From Bacillota bacterium (lineage in GTDB: Bacteria; Bacillota; Clostridia; Acetivibrionales; JAFADI01), in NCBI GenBank assembly GCA_023424965.1, contig JAFADI010000101.1, positions 1 through 61,169 of the forward strand: a stretch of DNA of 61,169 nt, in the 5' to 3' direction. The notes under the pieces are model-generated. The model ran no database searches. It saw nothing but the letters and a program-made list of their open reading frames with translations, and was not told the origin of the DNA. How positions within the stretch are numbered: the stretch's first letter is position 1; each line of letters begins with the position of its first letter. Below are positions 32,554-40,986 of the stretch, piece by piece. A program made the position numbers and the translations under genes.

Positions 32554-34019
32554 GAGCCTACGCTACAAAAAAAATCTTTAAGCCTCATTTCCCCCTCCTG
32601 GTCAATGGGATAGTGTTCGAGAAGCCTCCCTTTTTCAAAATGCAATACATAGGTGCAGCATTCAAAAATCAGTTCAAGGTCGTGGGATATGATAAATAAT
32701 GTCCTTCCTTGTGCGCAAAGCCGCTTCAAGCTTTCGGACACTTCCTTCATGTGCCGGAGATCGAGACCGCTGGTGGGTTCATCAAAAACAATAATATCTC
32801 TATTGCTTGCAATAGCACTTGCAATGGCTACCCGCTGCTTCTGCCCTCCGGAAAGAGATAATGGATGAAGCTCTTTCACTGAGAGGAGGTCAAGGCCGGA
32901 AAGAATATTTTGGGCCTGTTCCTCATTTTCTTCCTTCATGCTGAGAAGAACTTCGTCTAGAACACTCTCTGTAAATAGCTGATGGTTTACATCCTGCATC
33001 ACCATAAAGCATTGCTTCAGCCGCTGCTTACCATCAAGCTGCTGTCCGTGCAGGCATACCTTGGCTTTGCGGGTCTTCTCCAGTCCGCAAAGGCATCGTG
33101 CAAAGGTTGATTTCCCGGCACCGTTATTTCCGATAATTGCCGTGATGCCACCCTGGGGTACTTCGATACTTTTAATATCCAGTGAAGGAACCGCTGTATG
33201 CCTATAGCAATATACAAAGTCAGACATCGTTAGCCTCTTGTTTGATTCCGTGCGCACATTCTTTCTTTTCAGTCCATCCAGCGACAGCGGCCGTAAGCCC
33301 ATATCGGAAAGCCGGGCGTTGGACAGCTGCTGCAGCTCATCCATACGGAACTCCTTTTCAATACGCCCCTGACGCAGATAAACGATGCGGTCAGCCAAAT
33401 CCCGCAGAAAATAGAGCCGGTGCTCTGCAATAACGATGGTTTTGCCCTGTCTCTTCCACAGCGTAATAAGGCGTCGGAGTTCATCAATCGTTGCCGCATC
33501 CAGATTTGAGGAAGGCTCATCTAAAACGAGAATGGGGGGATCGCATACCGCCACGGAAGCACAGGCAATTTTTTGTTTTTCACCCCCGGACAGTTTAAAA
33601 ATGCTTCTGTCCATCAGGTTGCGGATCCCGAATTCGCCCACCGTATTCTCAACCTTTTCTTCAATTTCATCAACAGGCAGTCCCAGATTCTCCGCGCCAA
33701 AGGCAAGCTCACTGGTTGTATCAACATTAAAAAACTGCGTCCTTGGATTTTGAAAAACAGAGCCCACCAGCTTTGCTGTCTCATACAAGGGAAGCTTGCT
33801 GATTTCCCGTCCATTGACCAGGACTGTGCCATCCAGTTCCCCCTCATAGTAATGAGGAATCAGGCCATTAACCAATCTTGTGACGGTAGTTTTGCCGCAG
33901 CCTGATTCGCCGCAAAGGAGTACAACCTCGCCATCACCAATCGAAAGGTCGATATTTGAAAGACTGTTTTCCTTTTCACCGGCACTGTAAGTGAACGAAA
34001 CCTGCTTTAATTCAATCAT
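32550..34019 (-). CDS. ECF transporter double ATPase (EcfA1-EcfA2 fusion)
   Basis: This 489-residue protein contains two complete ABC ATPase domains and no membrane helix, as in the fused EcfA/CbiO-type ATPases. The first has Walker A CGESGCGKTT near 36, signature LSGGEKQK near 140 and Walker B ILVLDEPSSNLD; the second has Walker A GNNGAGKST near 299, signature LSGGQKQR near 392 and Walker B IIVFDEPTSGLD. It should energise uptake through the T and S components encoded just upstream (14-base gap to the T gene). The ATG at 34019 has AAGGAGG seven bases upstream; a longer frame to 34115 overlaps the T gene and is not used. The substrate is set by the S component. Confidence 0.9.
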   Translation of the reverse strand: MIELKQVSFTYSAGEKENSLSNIDLSIGDGEVVLLCGESGCGKTTVTRLVNGLIPHYYEGELDGTVLVNGREISKLPLYETAKLVGSVFQNPRTQFFNVDTTSELAFGAENLGLPVDEIEEKVENTVGEFGIRNLMDRSIFKLSGGEKQKIACASVAVCDPPILVLDEPSSNLDAATIDELRRLITLWKRQGKTIVIAEHRLYFLRDLADRIVYLRQGRIEKEFRMDELQQLSNARLSDMGLRPLSLDGLKRKNVRTESNKRLTMSDFVYCYRHTAVPSLDIKSIEVPQGGITAIIGNNGAGKSTFARCLCGLEKTRKAKVCLHGQQLDGKQRLKQCFMVMQDVNHQLFTESVLDEVLLSMKEENEEQAQNILSGLDLLSVKELHPLSLSGGQKQRVAIASAIASNRDIIVFDEPTSGLDLRHMKEVSESLKRLCAQGRTLFIISHDLELIFECCTYVLHFEKGRLLEHYPIDQEGEMRLKDFFCSVGS

Positions 34020-34033
34020 CTCACACCTCCTTC

Positions 34034-34759
34034 TCAGAATACCGTCATGCAAATAGCGGCTATGACTGCCACAGTGGCAAAGAGCCCGTCCTGCCATTGG
34101 AACCCTATCCTGCATATATTGGTACGCTTTGCGGGATTCCCAAGCCCCCGGGTTAAGGCGGCGGCAGACAGCTCTTCTCCAATTTTAACCACCGAAACCA
34201 TCAAAGGAACAACGCAGTACTCCAATGCTCTAATGGGAGCTTTCAGCGCTGCGCTGCCGCCAATACCGCGCATTTTCATGGAATCTGTAATGGCACCGGC
34301 TTCCTCCAGCACTGTGGGAAAAAATCGGAACATCACCGACAGGGGAATTACGATTTTCGGAGTCACATGCATCCGCTCCATGGAGGCGATAAATTCACTG
34401 ACCGTAGTTGTTGTAACTACATAATACCCCGTCATGAGACAGGGCATAAAGCGTGTAACCAGCCCTGATGCGATAATTACCAGCAGGTTCGCCAGGCCTG
34501 TCGTATGGGGTACCAAATAGCTTTCTCCGAAGGAAGCCAATACAAACAAGGGTAAATACGTAAAGGCGGTTTTTGTCTTGTTTTCTACCAACAGCAGGCT
34601 AAAAGGAATAAGCGCCAGAACAGGCCGCACAACCACAGCAGCCCCCTGGATTCCTCCACCCATCATCACCGCGTTGATTACCAGCAGGAGCAGAAGCTTG
34701 GTTCTTGGATCGAGGCGAAGGCGGCTTGCTGCCGCCCCGGCCATCAGTTCACGGTTCAT
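34034..34759 (-). CDS. ECF transporter T component (CbiQ/EcfT family)
   Basis: This 241-residue membrane protein has four to five helices and the EcfT features LDPRTKLLLLLVINAV near residue 18 and two Arg-rich coupling motifs, of which MRGIGG near 170 and ALTRGLG near 208 match the A-R-G type that touches the ATPases. It connects the S component to the double ATPase. The ATG at 34759 overlaps the last base of the S-component stop codon (TGATG), so translation is coupled. A longer frame up to 34867 lies inside the S gene and is discounted. Confidence 0.88.
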   Translation of the reverse strand: MNRELMAGAAASRLRLDPRTKLLLLLVINAVMMGGGIQGAAVVVRPVLALIPFSLLLVENKTKTAFTYLPLFVLASFGESYLVPHTTGLANLLVIIASGLVTRFMPCLMTGYYVVTTTTVSEFIASMERMHVTPKIVIPLSVMFRFFPTVLEEAGAITDSMKMRGIGGSAALKAPIRALEYCVVPLMVSVVKIGEELSAAALTRGLGNPAKRTNICRIGFQWQDGLFATVAVIAAICMTVF

Positions 34760-35340
34760 CAAGCGATACCTGCCCGTTTGAAGTGCTTCTTGAGTACGGC
34801 TTTCCCCAGATACGCCCCGGCTATGGCCCCAATCATAACCATGATGATCATAGCAAAAAATACCCATTCGGGAGTTGCCGACAGCAGTGTATCTGCGTAT
34901 GTGTCGCCATATCCCGCCCGGATTTCAGCAAAATAGCTGTCCCGCATGAAGAAGAGAGGGATCATGGCCCCAACGATCCATTCGCTGAAAACGATATAAC
35001 CAAGGATGGATGTTTTCCATCCCTTGTAATTTCCGGTTTTTAACACAACGTCTCCCACAAGCCCGCAAGCGAAACCCGCAACCAACACGGGCCAGGGGTG
35101 TCCGGTGACAAACATCAATATCCCCAGTATCGTGCCCATGATGGTGACCATACCGAAGGCTTTCACTTTGGTTAAAAAGAGCATAAAGGGAATGCCGGTG
35201 ATGAGTGGGCAAAGAAGGGGCAGAAAAATCAACATAATAGGAATGTAACCTACCATTCCGGTAGCAAAAAACAGCACGAAATAGAGCGCAGTAAAAATTC
35301 CGACGTTAATTAAACTTTTGGTGTTAAGCTTGTTATCCAT
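34759..35340 (-). CDS. ECF S component, MptD/Trep_Strep family
   Basis: This 193-residue, highly hydrophobic protein has five or six helices and fits the MptD (Trep_Strep, TIGR02185) family of putative ECF substrate-binding subunits: an N-terminal KSLINVGIFTALYFVLFF, a central GHPWPVLVAGFACGLVGDVV and a C-terminal GAIAGAYLGKAVLKKHFKRAG. This family is typically encoded with exporter-fold ABC pairs in Firmicutes and Treponema. I recall a report of haem uptake for a streptococcal member; the substrate here is not known. Location behind a Fur box and a second metal-type box argues for an iron or metal-linked ligand such as haem or a metallophore. GGGAGAG precedes the ATG. Confidence 0.85.
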   Translation of the reverse strand: MDNKLNTKSLINVGIFTALYFVLFFATGMVGYIPIMLIFLPLLCPLITGIPFMLFLTKVKAFGMVTIMGTILGILMFVTGHPWPVLVAGFACGLVGDVVLKTGNYKGWKTSILGYIVFSEWIVGAMIPLFFMRDSYFAEIRAGYGDTYADTLLSATPEWVFFAMIIMVMIGAIAGAYLGKAVLKKHFKRAGIA

Positions 35341-35384
35341 AATGACTCTCCCTGTTTCTTCGGCAGTTGCCGATTATTTATATA

Positions 35385-37115
35385 TTAAAGCTTCCATGCT
35401 CCGGCTCGTTTTTGGAGTTCAAACAGCCGGGCATATAGTCCTTTCTTATGGAGCAGCTCCTGATGGCTGCCCTGTTCCTCTACCCTTCCGTCCTGCAGTA
35501 CAACGATCTTATCCGCACCGGCCACCGTACGCATGCGGTGCGCAATGACCAGCACTGTTTTGTTGCGGATGAGCGCCGACAGCGCCAATTGGATTAATGT
35601 TTCGTTTTCCACGTCCAGAGAAGCGGTTGCCTCGTCCAGCAAAATGATCGGCGCATCTTTTAACAGTGCGCGGGCGATGGAAATCCGCTGCCGTTCGCCG
35701 CCCGACAGCGTGGCTCCATTCTCTCCGATCACCGTTTGGTAGCCCTCGGGGAACCGTGCGATAAAAGTGTCGCACTGTGCGGCCCTGGCCGCTGCATATA
35801 CTTCCTCATCCGTGGCATCCCGTTTGCCGATACGAATGTTTTCCATAATGCTGCCGCCGAACAAAACCACGTCCTGAAAAACAATGGAGAAGACTTTCAG
35901 CAATGCTTCCGGCTCCACGGTGGTAACATCGACTCCGCCAATCGATACCTTGCCGCTGTTCACGTCCCAGAAGCGTGCTGCCAGCTTGGCCGCCGTGCTT
36001 TTACCGCTGCCTGACGGGCCAACCAGCGCTGTGACCTCCCCCTGTTTCGCTGTAAAGGAAACGCCGTTCAGAACGGTCTCCTCGTTATAGGAGAAAATCA
36101 CATTTTCAAAGGAAATATCATATCCATCCGGGTCAAAGCTGGTATCCCCCCCCTGAACAGACTGTTCCTCGATGACCTGCATACGCCGGATCTGCAGGCG
36201 GGCATTGAACAATTCCGCAATTTGCATAAATACCGTCACCAGGGGATCGTAGATGCGCGAGGCTGTCAACAAGAAGATTAGATAGGTCAGAAAGTCGGTT
36301 TTCCCGCTTCCCAGCAGGGAAGCGCCTACCAGTACCGTAATGGCAAGGCCCAGCTTCAATACGATCGTGGAGGAGGAAATAAAAGAGCCGGTTACGATTT
36401 CGGAGCGGAACGACGCACGTACAACGTTCTCCAGCTTTTGATCCAGCTTTGCCAGGTATTCCTGCTCCCGGTTGCTGGATTTGATATCCTTGATGTTTTC
36501 CAGGCACTCCTGCACACCGTCATAGGAGACAAGCTTTGACCTGTATTTCTCTGCTCCGAACTTATCCTGGAGCCTTTTGCTGCCGAAAACAATCAGCAGG
36601 GAGACAGGCAGTGCGAGAAACAAGCTCAGTGCCATGTGCCATTCAAAGGCAAACAGACCGATGGTGACCAGGCCGATGGAGATGACGGAGCCAAACAACT
36701 GAGGCACTGCATGAGAAAAAGTATGCTCCAAATCGGTGCAATCACCCATCATGGTGGTGGTAAGGTCGCTCAAATCCCGCTGCCCGAAAAATGACAACGG
36801 CAGCTGCCGAAGCTTCTCTGCAAGGGAAATACGCCGGTTTGCGCTTTCCTCGTACGCAGAAACATAGGTAAACCTGTATTGAATGAGATGTGTAACAAAG
36901 ATGACGGCAAGAACAAGCGCCGCAAGCCCGGTATAGAACCAGATATTGAGCGGATTGCTTTCTTCTCCGAAAACAGGCTTTAACATCTCGGCAATCAGCA
37001 TGATGAGCAGTCCCACAGGAACCATGAGGCTGATATTGGCCAGTGCGCTTGCCAGTATCCCTTTTTTAATGTCGTTCGCGCCTTTTTCACTCAGCGCAAA
37101 TATCCTACGAAACAT
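35385..37115 (-). CDS. ABC half-transporter, YbtQ/IrtB-like (pair 3, second subunit)
   Basis: This 576-residue protein has six helices in its first 310 residues and an ATPase with Walker A GPSGSGKST (366-374), signature LSGGERQR near 470, Walker B IILLDEATASLD and H-loop AHR. With the overlapping upstream gene it forms the first pair after the Fur-controlled promoter, the place where siderophore importers of the YbtPQ/IrtAB type are found. The ATG at 37115 is 11 bases inside the preceding gene, with AAAGGGGG six bases upstream. A longer frame to 37289 lies within the upstream gene. Uptake of a ferric siderophore or related complex is the best inference. Confidence 0.86.
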   Translation of the reverse strand: MFRRIFALSEKGANDIKKGILASALANISLMVPVGLLIMLIAEMLKPVFGEESNPLNIWFYTGLAALVLAVIFVTHLIQYRFTYVSAYEESANRRISLAEKLRQLPLSFFGQRDLSDLTTTMMGDCTDLEHTFSHAVPQLFGSVISIGLVTIGLFAFEWHMALSLFLALPVSLLIVFGSKRLQDKFGAEKYRSKLVSYDGVQECLENIKDIKSSNREQEYLAKLDQKLENVVRASFRSEIVTGSFISSSTIVLKLGLAITVLVGASLLGSGKTDFLTYLIFLLTASRIYDPLVTVFMQIAELFNARLQIRRMQVIEEQSVQGGDTSFDPDGYDISFENVIFSYNEETVLNGVSFTAKQGEVTALVGPSGSGKSTAAKLAARFWDVNSGKVSIGGVDVTTVEPEALLKVFSIVFQDVVLFGGSIMENIRIGKRDATDEEVYAAARAAQCDTFIARFPEGYQTVIGENGATLSGGERQRISIARALLKDAPIILLDEATASLDVENETLIQLALSALIRNKTVLVIAHRMRTVAGADKIVVLQDGRVEEQGSHQELLHKKGLYARLFELQKRAGAWKL

Positions 37116-38904
37116 GTACATCCCCCTTTCCAATTCCCCAGGATACGGAAGTCTGATAGTCCTTCCACATCCGTGCATACAGGCCATCTTCCTGGACGAG
37201 GATGGCATGGGTGCCGGTCTCGATAACCTTGCCTCCGTCGACAACAAAAATTTGTTCCGCATTCTGTACCGTTGAAAGGCGGTGCGCAATCATGAGGACG
37301 GTTTTGCCCCGGGTGAGCTGCTCAAAGGCAAGCTGGATCTTATATTCGTTTTCAGGATCGGCAAAAGCCGTAGCTTCATCTAAAATGATGATGGGTGAAT
37401 CCTTCAAAATCGCCCGGGCCAACGCGATACGCTGCTGCTCGCCACCGGATAGATACACGCCCTTTGTCCCGATTACGGTATCGATCCCCTTCGGCAGCTT
37501 CGCGAGGATGTCCTCGCATTGGGCCGCCTTTGCCGCGGCCAGCGCCTCCTCACGAGTCGCATCAGGCCGCGCGGTCCGTATGTTATCCAGTACGCTTGCC
37601 TTAAACAGATGCGTATCCTGAAATACGAAAGCCACCTGCTGCATCAATACTTCAGGCAGTACTTCACGCACATCCGCATTGCCGATCTTAACACTGCCCG
37701 AATCCACATCCCAAAACCGGGGAATCAGACTGGCAATCGTTGTCTTCCCTCCGCCCGACGGCCCCACCAGGGCTGCCGTCGTTCCCTCCGGCACCCGGAG
37801 GCTCACTTCGGACAGGGCGGCGATTTCGGAGTTCGGATAGGTAAAAGACACATTGGAAAAGGTGATGTCGCAGTTCTGCGGATAGGCTTTTACAGCCGAA
37901 TCCGCGAGGGGCTCAGCTGCAAGAACGGAGTCCACCCTGCGGACAGCCTCATCCGCAATCATTTTGTAGTTGCCCGAAAACATGACTTTCATCAGCATGG
38001 TGGCGCAGGCCGGCGTAAAGATTACATAGAAAATAAAGCTGAGTAAAAAGTGCCTGTAATCGGCAGAATTCACCGCCAGAAGAATCCCGGCGGGAATCAG
38101 CAAAAAGAAGGTTCCCTGGATGGCAGTTACAAAAGCGGTCATGGGAGTCTGCCAGGAGAGCGTATACTTGATGACATACTCCTTATATTGCATGATGGAT
38201 TGATAAAACCGCTTAAAGGAGTGCACAGTCTGGCCGAAAACCTTAACAACCGAAATTCCGCGGACATACTCCACCGCTTCGTTGTTCATGTCCTCCAATG
38301 AATTTTGATAGTTTTTCATAAATGTGGAGGAGGACGTAGCCATCATCCGCATTTGGATTGCAAGTCCTATGACAATGGACAATAAGCTCAGAAGCCCCAG
38401 TCGCCAATCAAATACCAGCAAAAGCACGATAATGGCAACCGGTGTGACAAAGGACCCTGCCAGATCCGGGATCTGATGGGCGATAAAGGTCTCTGTTTGA
38501 CCGGAATTTTCGTCAATGATCTTGCGCAGCTTCCCGCTGGAATTCGTCGTGTGATACCCCAGCGGCAGCTTCACAAGATGGTGCATCAGCTGCGATTTCA
38601 TGTTTTTCGCGGTATTGAAGGCCGCAATATGCGAGCACAGCAGCGCTCCAAAATATATGATAAATGCTGCGGCGCTTAAGCCAACCCCCAGCCAGCCGTA
38701 CATGGCCAATCTGGAAACATCCACAGCGCCGATATCCGGAGCCGCTAGCAGAATTTCTCTGACAACATAATAGATGCATACAAAGGGGGCCAGCTGTATC
38801 ACTGCACTGACTGCGGAAAGCACACAGGAAATGACCACAAGCGGCTTGTGCTTTCCGGTAAATTCAAGCAGACGGGAAACGCCTGCTTTTTTTGATTTTT
38901 CCAT
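37105..38904 (-). CDS. ABC half-transporter, YbtP/IrtA-like (pair 3, first subunit)
   Basis: This 599-residue protein leads the operon. Six membrane helices occupy residues 20-310; the ATPase has Walker A GPSGGGKTT (381-389), signature LSGGEQQR (485-492), Walker B IIILDEATAFAD (505-516) and H-loop AHR. No siderophore-interaction (FAD) domain precedes the membrane part, unlike mycobacterial IrtA. Its promoter overlaps a Fur box at 39089-39107, and a second promoter with the 21-bp zinc-type box lies further up. The leader from the Fur-box promoter is about 200 bases. AAAGGAG lies seven bases upstream of the ATG. The pair likely imports an iron or zinc chelate, inferred from regulation and gene order. 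Confidence 0.87.
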   Translation of the reverse strand: MEKSKKAGVSRLLEFTGKHKPLVVISCVLSAVSAVIQLAPFVCIYYVVREILLAAPDIGAVDVSRLAMYGWLGVGLSAAAFIIYFGALLCSHIAAFNTAKNMKSQLMHHLVKLPLGYHTTNSSGKLRKIIDENSGQTETFIAHQIPDLAGSFVTPVAIIVLLLVFDWRLGLLSLLSIVIGLAIQMRMMATSSSTFMKNYQNSLEDMNNEAVEYVRGISVVKVFGQTVHSFKRFYQSIMQYKEYVIKYTLSWQTPMTAFVTAIQGTFFLLIPAGILLAVNSADYRHFLLSFIFYVIFTPACATMLMKVMFSGNYKMIADEAVRRVDSVLAAEPLADSAVKAYPQNCDITFSNVSFTYPNSEIAALSEVSLRVPEGTTAALVGPSGGGKTTIASLIPRFWDVDSGSVKIGNADVREVLPEVLMQQVAFVFQDTHLFKASVLDNIRTARPDATREEALAAAKAAQCEDILAKLPKGIDTVIGTKGVYLSGGEQQRIALARAILKDSPIIILDEATAFADPENEYKIQLAFEQLTRGKTVLMIAHRLSTVQNAEQIFVVDGGKVIETGTHAILVQEDGLYARMWKDYQTSVSWGIGKGDVHVS

Positions 38905-39088
38905 AGTTTGCTCCTTTCAGAAAATGGGGACAAGTGCTTTAGGGCATGCCCCCTATTTTTTAACGGTCATTGCTATTTAAGCTTGATCGTTGCAACCTCG
39001 CCGTTGGCAGGCTGCCCATTGAATGTGTCCGGCTATTTTTGAAGCGGTGGTATAATGCGTGAGTTTAAACTAAACATTATGTTCAAAT

Positions 39089-39109
39089 GAGATTGATAAT
39101 CATTATCAA
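39089..39109 (-). promoter_or_regulatory. Fur box of the ABC/ECF operon
   Basis: GAGATTGATAATCATTATC (39089-39107) matches the classical 19-bp Fur box at 17 positions; its core TTGATAAT-C-ATTATCAA (39093-39109) is a perfect palindrome. It lies five bases downstream of the -10 box of a near-consensus promoter. Confidence 0.88.
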
Positions 39110-39114
39110 ATATT

Positions 39115-39143
39115 ATTGTAAGATACCTCTCCCTCACTGTCAA
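39115..39143 (-). promoter_or_regulatory. Fur-controlled promoter of the ABC/ECF operon
   Basis: TTGACA (39138-39143) and TACAAT (39115-39120) are 17 bases apart on the minus strand. The predicted start lies inside the Fur box. Confidence 0.82.
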
Positions 39144-39249
39144 GTGCTACCATATTCCACAAAAACTGCATGGCGCGTAAAATCAAAGAATTTTTTTCTG
39201 CATGTGCTCCCGGATATCCCGTTAGCACCGTGATGGAAATTTGTTTTTT

Positions 39250-39307
39250 TGCGAATGCATATCATTTGCATCTCTGGATATTGTATCACTTATCGAAAGT
39301 TTTTCAA
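39250..39307 (-). promoter_or_regulatory. Second upstream promoter with candidate Zur box F
   Basis: TTGAAA (39302-39307) and TACAAT (39280-39285) are 16 bases apart on the minus strand. Ten bases downstream lies a copy of the 21-bp motif with one mismatch (TGCGAA-N9-TTTGCA on the plus strand, 39250-39270). No gene lies between this promoter and the ABC operon, so it probably drives the same transcript under a second regulator. Confidence 0.6.
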
Positions 39308-39428
39308 GTATTTATTCTATATTTCCAATCGCTCATTACCTCGATATCATACCGTTAGCAGCTTACACCGGCTTTTTCTCTTATCTTAAGCCATCTGGGC
39401 TAAAATCCGGCGTTCTAATGTTTTGTTA

Positions 39429-39466
39429 ATACAGGCCTGTATGCTGGAAGGCGAAAGTGTTATAAT
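39429..39466 (+). promoter_or_regulatory. Promoter region of the aldolase gene with a perfect palindrome
   Basis: ATACAGGCCTGTAT (39429-39442) is a perfect 14-base palindrome that covers the -35 position of a TATAAT (39461-39466) lying 47 bases before the aldolase ATG. The -35 itself is poor, which suggests an activator or repressor site. Confidence 0.6.
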
Positions 39467-39513
39467 AAAATTAAGATACAATTATTTTTTAAACAAGGAA
39501 AGGAGACAATTCA

Positions 39514-40401
39514 ATGAACAAGGTACAAATGGATCGAATCCGGACGGGGAAAGGGTTTATCGCCGCCCTGGACCAGAGCGGCGGAAGTACTCCAAAAGCA
39601 CTCCTGCAGTATGGAGTGAAGGAAAACAGCTACTCCAATGACGAAGAAATGTTCAATTTGGTGCATGAAATGCGAAAGCGTATCATAACAAGTCCCGCGT
39701 TTACCTCAGAGTACATTTTAGGTGCCATCCTGTTTGAAAACACCATGGATCGTACCATTAACGGCCAGTTTACCGGTGAATATCTTTGGGAGAAGAAGGG
39801 AATTGTACCTTTTCTGAAGGTTGATAAAGGACTCGCCGGACTTGAAAACGGTGTTCAGCTTATGAAGCCGATCCCCGATTTGGACGGCCTTTTAAAGCGG
39901 GCTGTGGAAAAGAATATTTTCGGCACCAAGATGCGTTCGGTTATTAAGGAAGCCAACCCCAAAGGGATTCAAAAAATAGTGGAGCAGCAGTTCGAGATTG
40001 GCAAACAAATCCTTGAGGCCGGGCTGGTTCCAATTATCGAACCTGAGGTGGATATCCACAGTATCGATAAGAAAGAATCCGAGAAAATACTGAAGCAGGA
40101 GATTTTCAATCAACTATCCACTCTCGGACAGGATGTAAAAGTCATGCTTAAGCTATCCATACCAACCGAAGATAATTTCTTCAGCGATTTAATAAGTGAT
40201 CCGCATATCGCGCGGGTTGTGGCTTTGTCAGGAGGGTACACGCAGAGTGAAGCAAATGAAAAGCTGTCCCGCAACCACGGATTAATCGCCAGCTTCTCGC
40301 GTGCTCTGTCCCAGGGACTTACAGCCCAGCAGACGGACGAAGAATTCAATGCAACGCTGTCAGGCTCCATTAAAGCAATTTTTGAAGCATCCGCTACATA
40401 G
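39514..40401 (+). CDS. Fructose-bisphosphate aldolase, class I
   Basis: This 295-residue protein matches class I (Schiff-base) fructose-1,6-bisphosphate aldolases of bacteria, which split fructose bisphosphate to two triose phosphates without a metal. Visible family elements are GFIAALDQSGGSTPKAL (14-30), ILFENTMDR (72-80), the lysine segment PFLKVDKGLAG (98-108), KMRSVI near 141, IIEPEVDI near 174 and VMLKLSIP near 210, which should hold the Schiff-base lysine. Length agrees with staphylococcal FdaA. Being metal-independent it could replace a zinc-dependent class II enzyme during metal shortage; its position beside the metal-controlled operon makes this worth testing. AAGGAGA lies nine bases upstream of the ATG. 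Confidence 0.92.
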   Translation: MNKVQMDRIRTGKGFIAALDQSGGSTPKALLQYGVKENSYSNDEEMFNLVHEMRKRIITSPAFTSEYILGAILFENTMDRTINGQFTGEYLWEKKGIVPFLKVDKGLAGLENGVQLMKPIPDLDGLLKRAVEKNIFGTKMRSVIKEANPKGIQKIVEQQFEIGKQILEAGLVPIIEPEVDIHSIDKKESEKILKQEIFNQLSTLGQDVKVMLKLSIPTEDNFFSDLISDPHIARVVALSGGYTQSEANEKLSRNHGLIASFSRALSQGLTAQQTDEEFNATLSGSIKAIFEASAT

Positions 40402-40416
40402 AGGTTTATTGATTGG

Positions 40417-40445
40417 TGCTGCCATGACATGGAGTCATGGCAGCA
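40417..40445 (+). terminator. Terminator hairpin after the aldolase gene
   Basis: Perfect 12-base arms TGCTGCCATGAC / GTCATGGCAGCA with a five-base loop start 16 bases after the stop codon. The following TTTCTCT is only weakly T-rich. Confidence 0.65.
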
Positions 40446-40515
40446 TTTCTCTGCGCCCGGGCAAAATTGTCCGTATACACGGAATGGGCCCCAAACATCA
40501 TCCCATCCCCCGGAT

Positions 40516-40887
40516 TCAATCCACACTGCCTGTTGTGATTTTATCCCAGTACATCAGATTTAAAAACATGTTTGCAAGTTTTGTCTGCTCTTCAAGATGG
40601 GTTTCTGGAACAACTCCATAATATTTTCCCTTTATCTCCCTTGATTCCAGCGTCCATAAAAAGGCACCCATTTTGGGGTATCTGGCAACATTGGCCCCCA
40701 TATAGAAGAGCAAATCACTCAATTGCTTATATAGCAGTGTTTCTTGCGGTTGCTCCAACCGATACCGTTCAGTATCGCCGATAAGCTCAAAAGCTTCGAC
40801 CAGTTTATACCGGTATTCGTTCTTTTTGGACAGCTCGTCATACTGCTTTATATAATTTTCATAGCTTTCACAAAAGACTCTATACAT
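40516..40887 (-). CDS. Conserved-looking hypothetical protein
   Basis: This 123-residue protein has no motif I recognise. It is predicted mostly helical and soluble, rich in Tyr, Glu and Lys, with no signal peptide, membrane helix or cysteine cluster. The stretch LLYKQLSDLLFYMGANVARY near residue 66 and a C-terminal KLANMFLNLMYWDKI look like packed helices. The ATG at 40887 is preceded by GGGAGAG at five bases, and the frame shows normal codon use, so it is probably a real gene. It stands alone between the aldolase terminator and the S-layer-domain fragment. Confidence 0.6.
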   Translation of the reverse strand: MYRVFCESYENYIKQYDELSKKNEYRYKLVEAFELIGDTERYRLEQPQETLLYKQLSDLLFYMGANVARYPKMGAFLWTLESREIKGKYYGVVPETHLEEQTKLANMFLNLMYWDKITTGSVD

Positions 40888-40986
40888 TGTATCTCTCCCT
40901 GAAAATGTGCAGGTTCTTGAGAAACGCTTGTTTTTTCGTTTCGAACAGATCTTCTCTAAGCAGCACCTCTCCGATTATCTCTATAA

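Noticed and set aside
38905..39060. Short frame ending in GEVATIKLK in the leader of the ABC operon
   Set aside because: It resembles a protein C-terminus but an in-frame stop lies shortly upstream and there is no start; it could be an old gene remnant but is too short to support.
39170..39358. 62-codon plus-strand frame between the metal boxes and the aldolase gene
   Set aside because: No ribosome site, biased composition, and it crosses the minus-strand promoter and box F.
40110..40526. 138-codon minus-strand frame overlapping the aldolase gene
   Set aside because: Antisense to conserved aldolase sequence and runs across its terminator hairpin.
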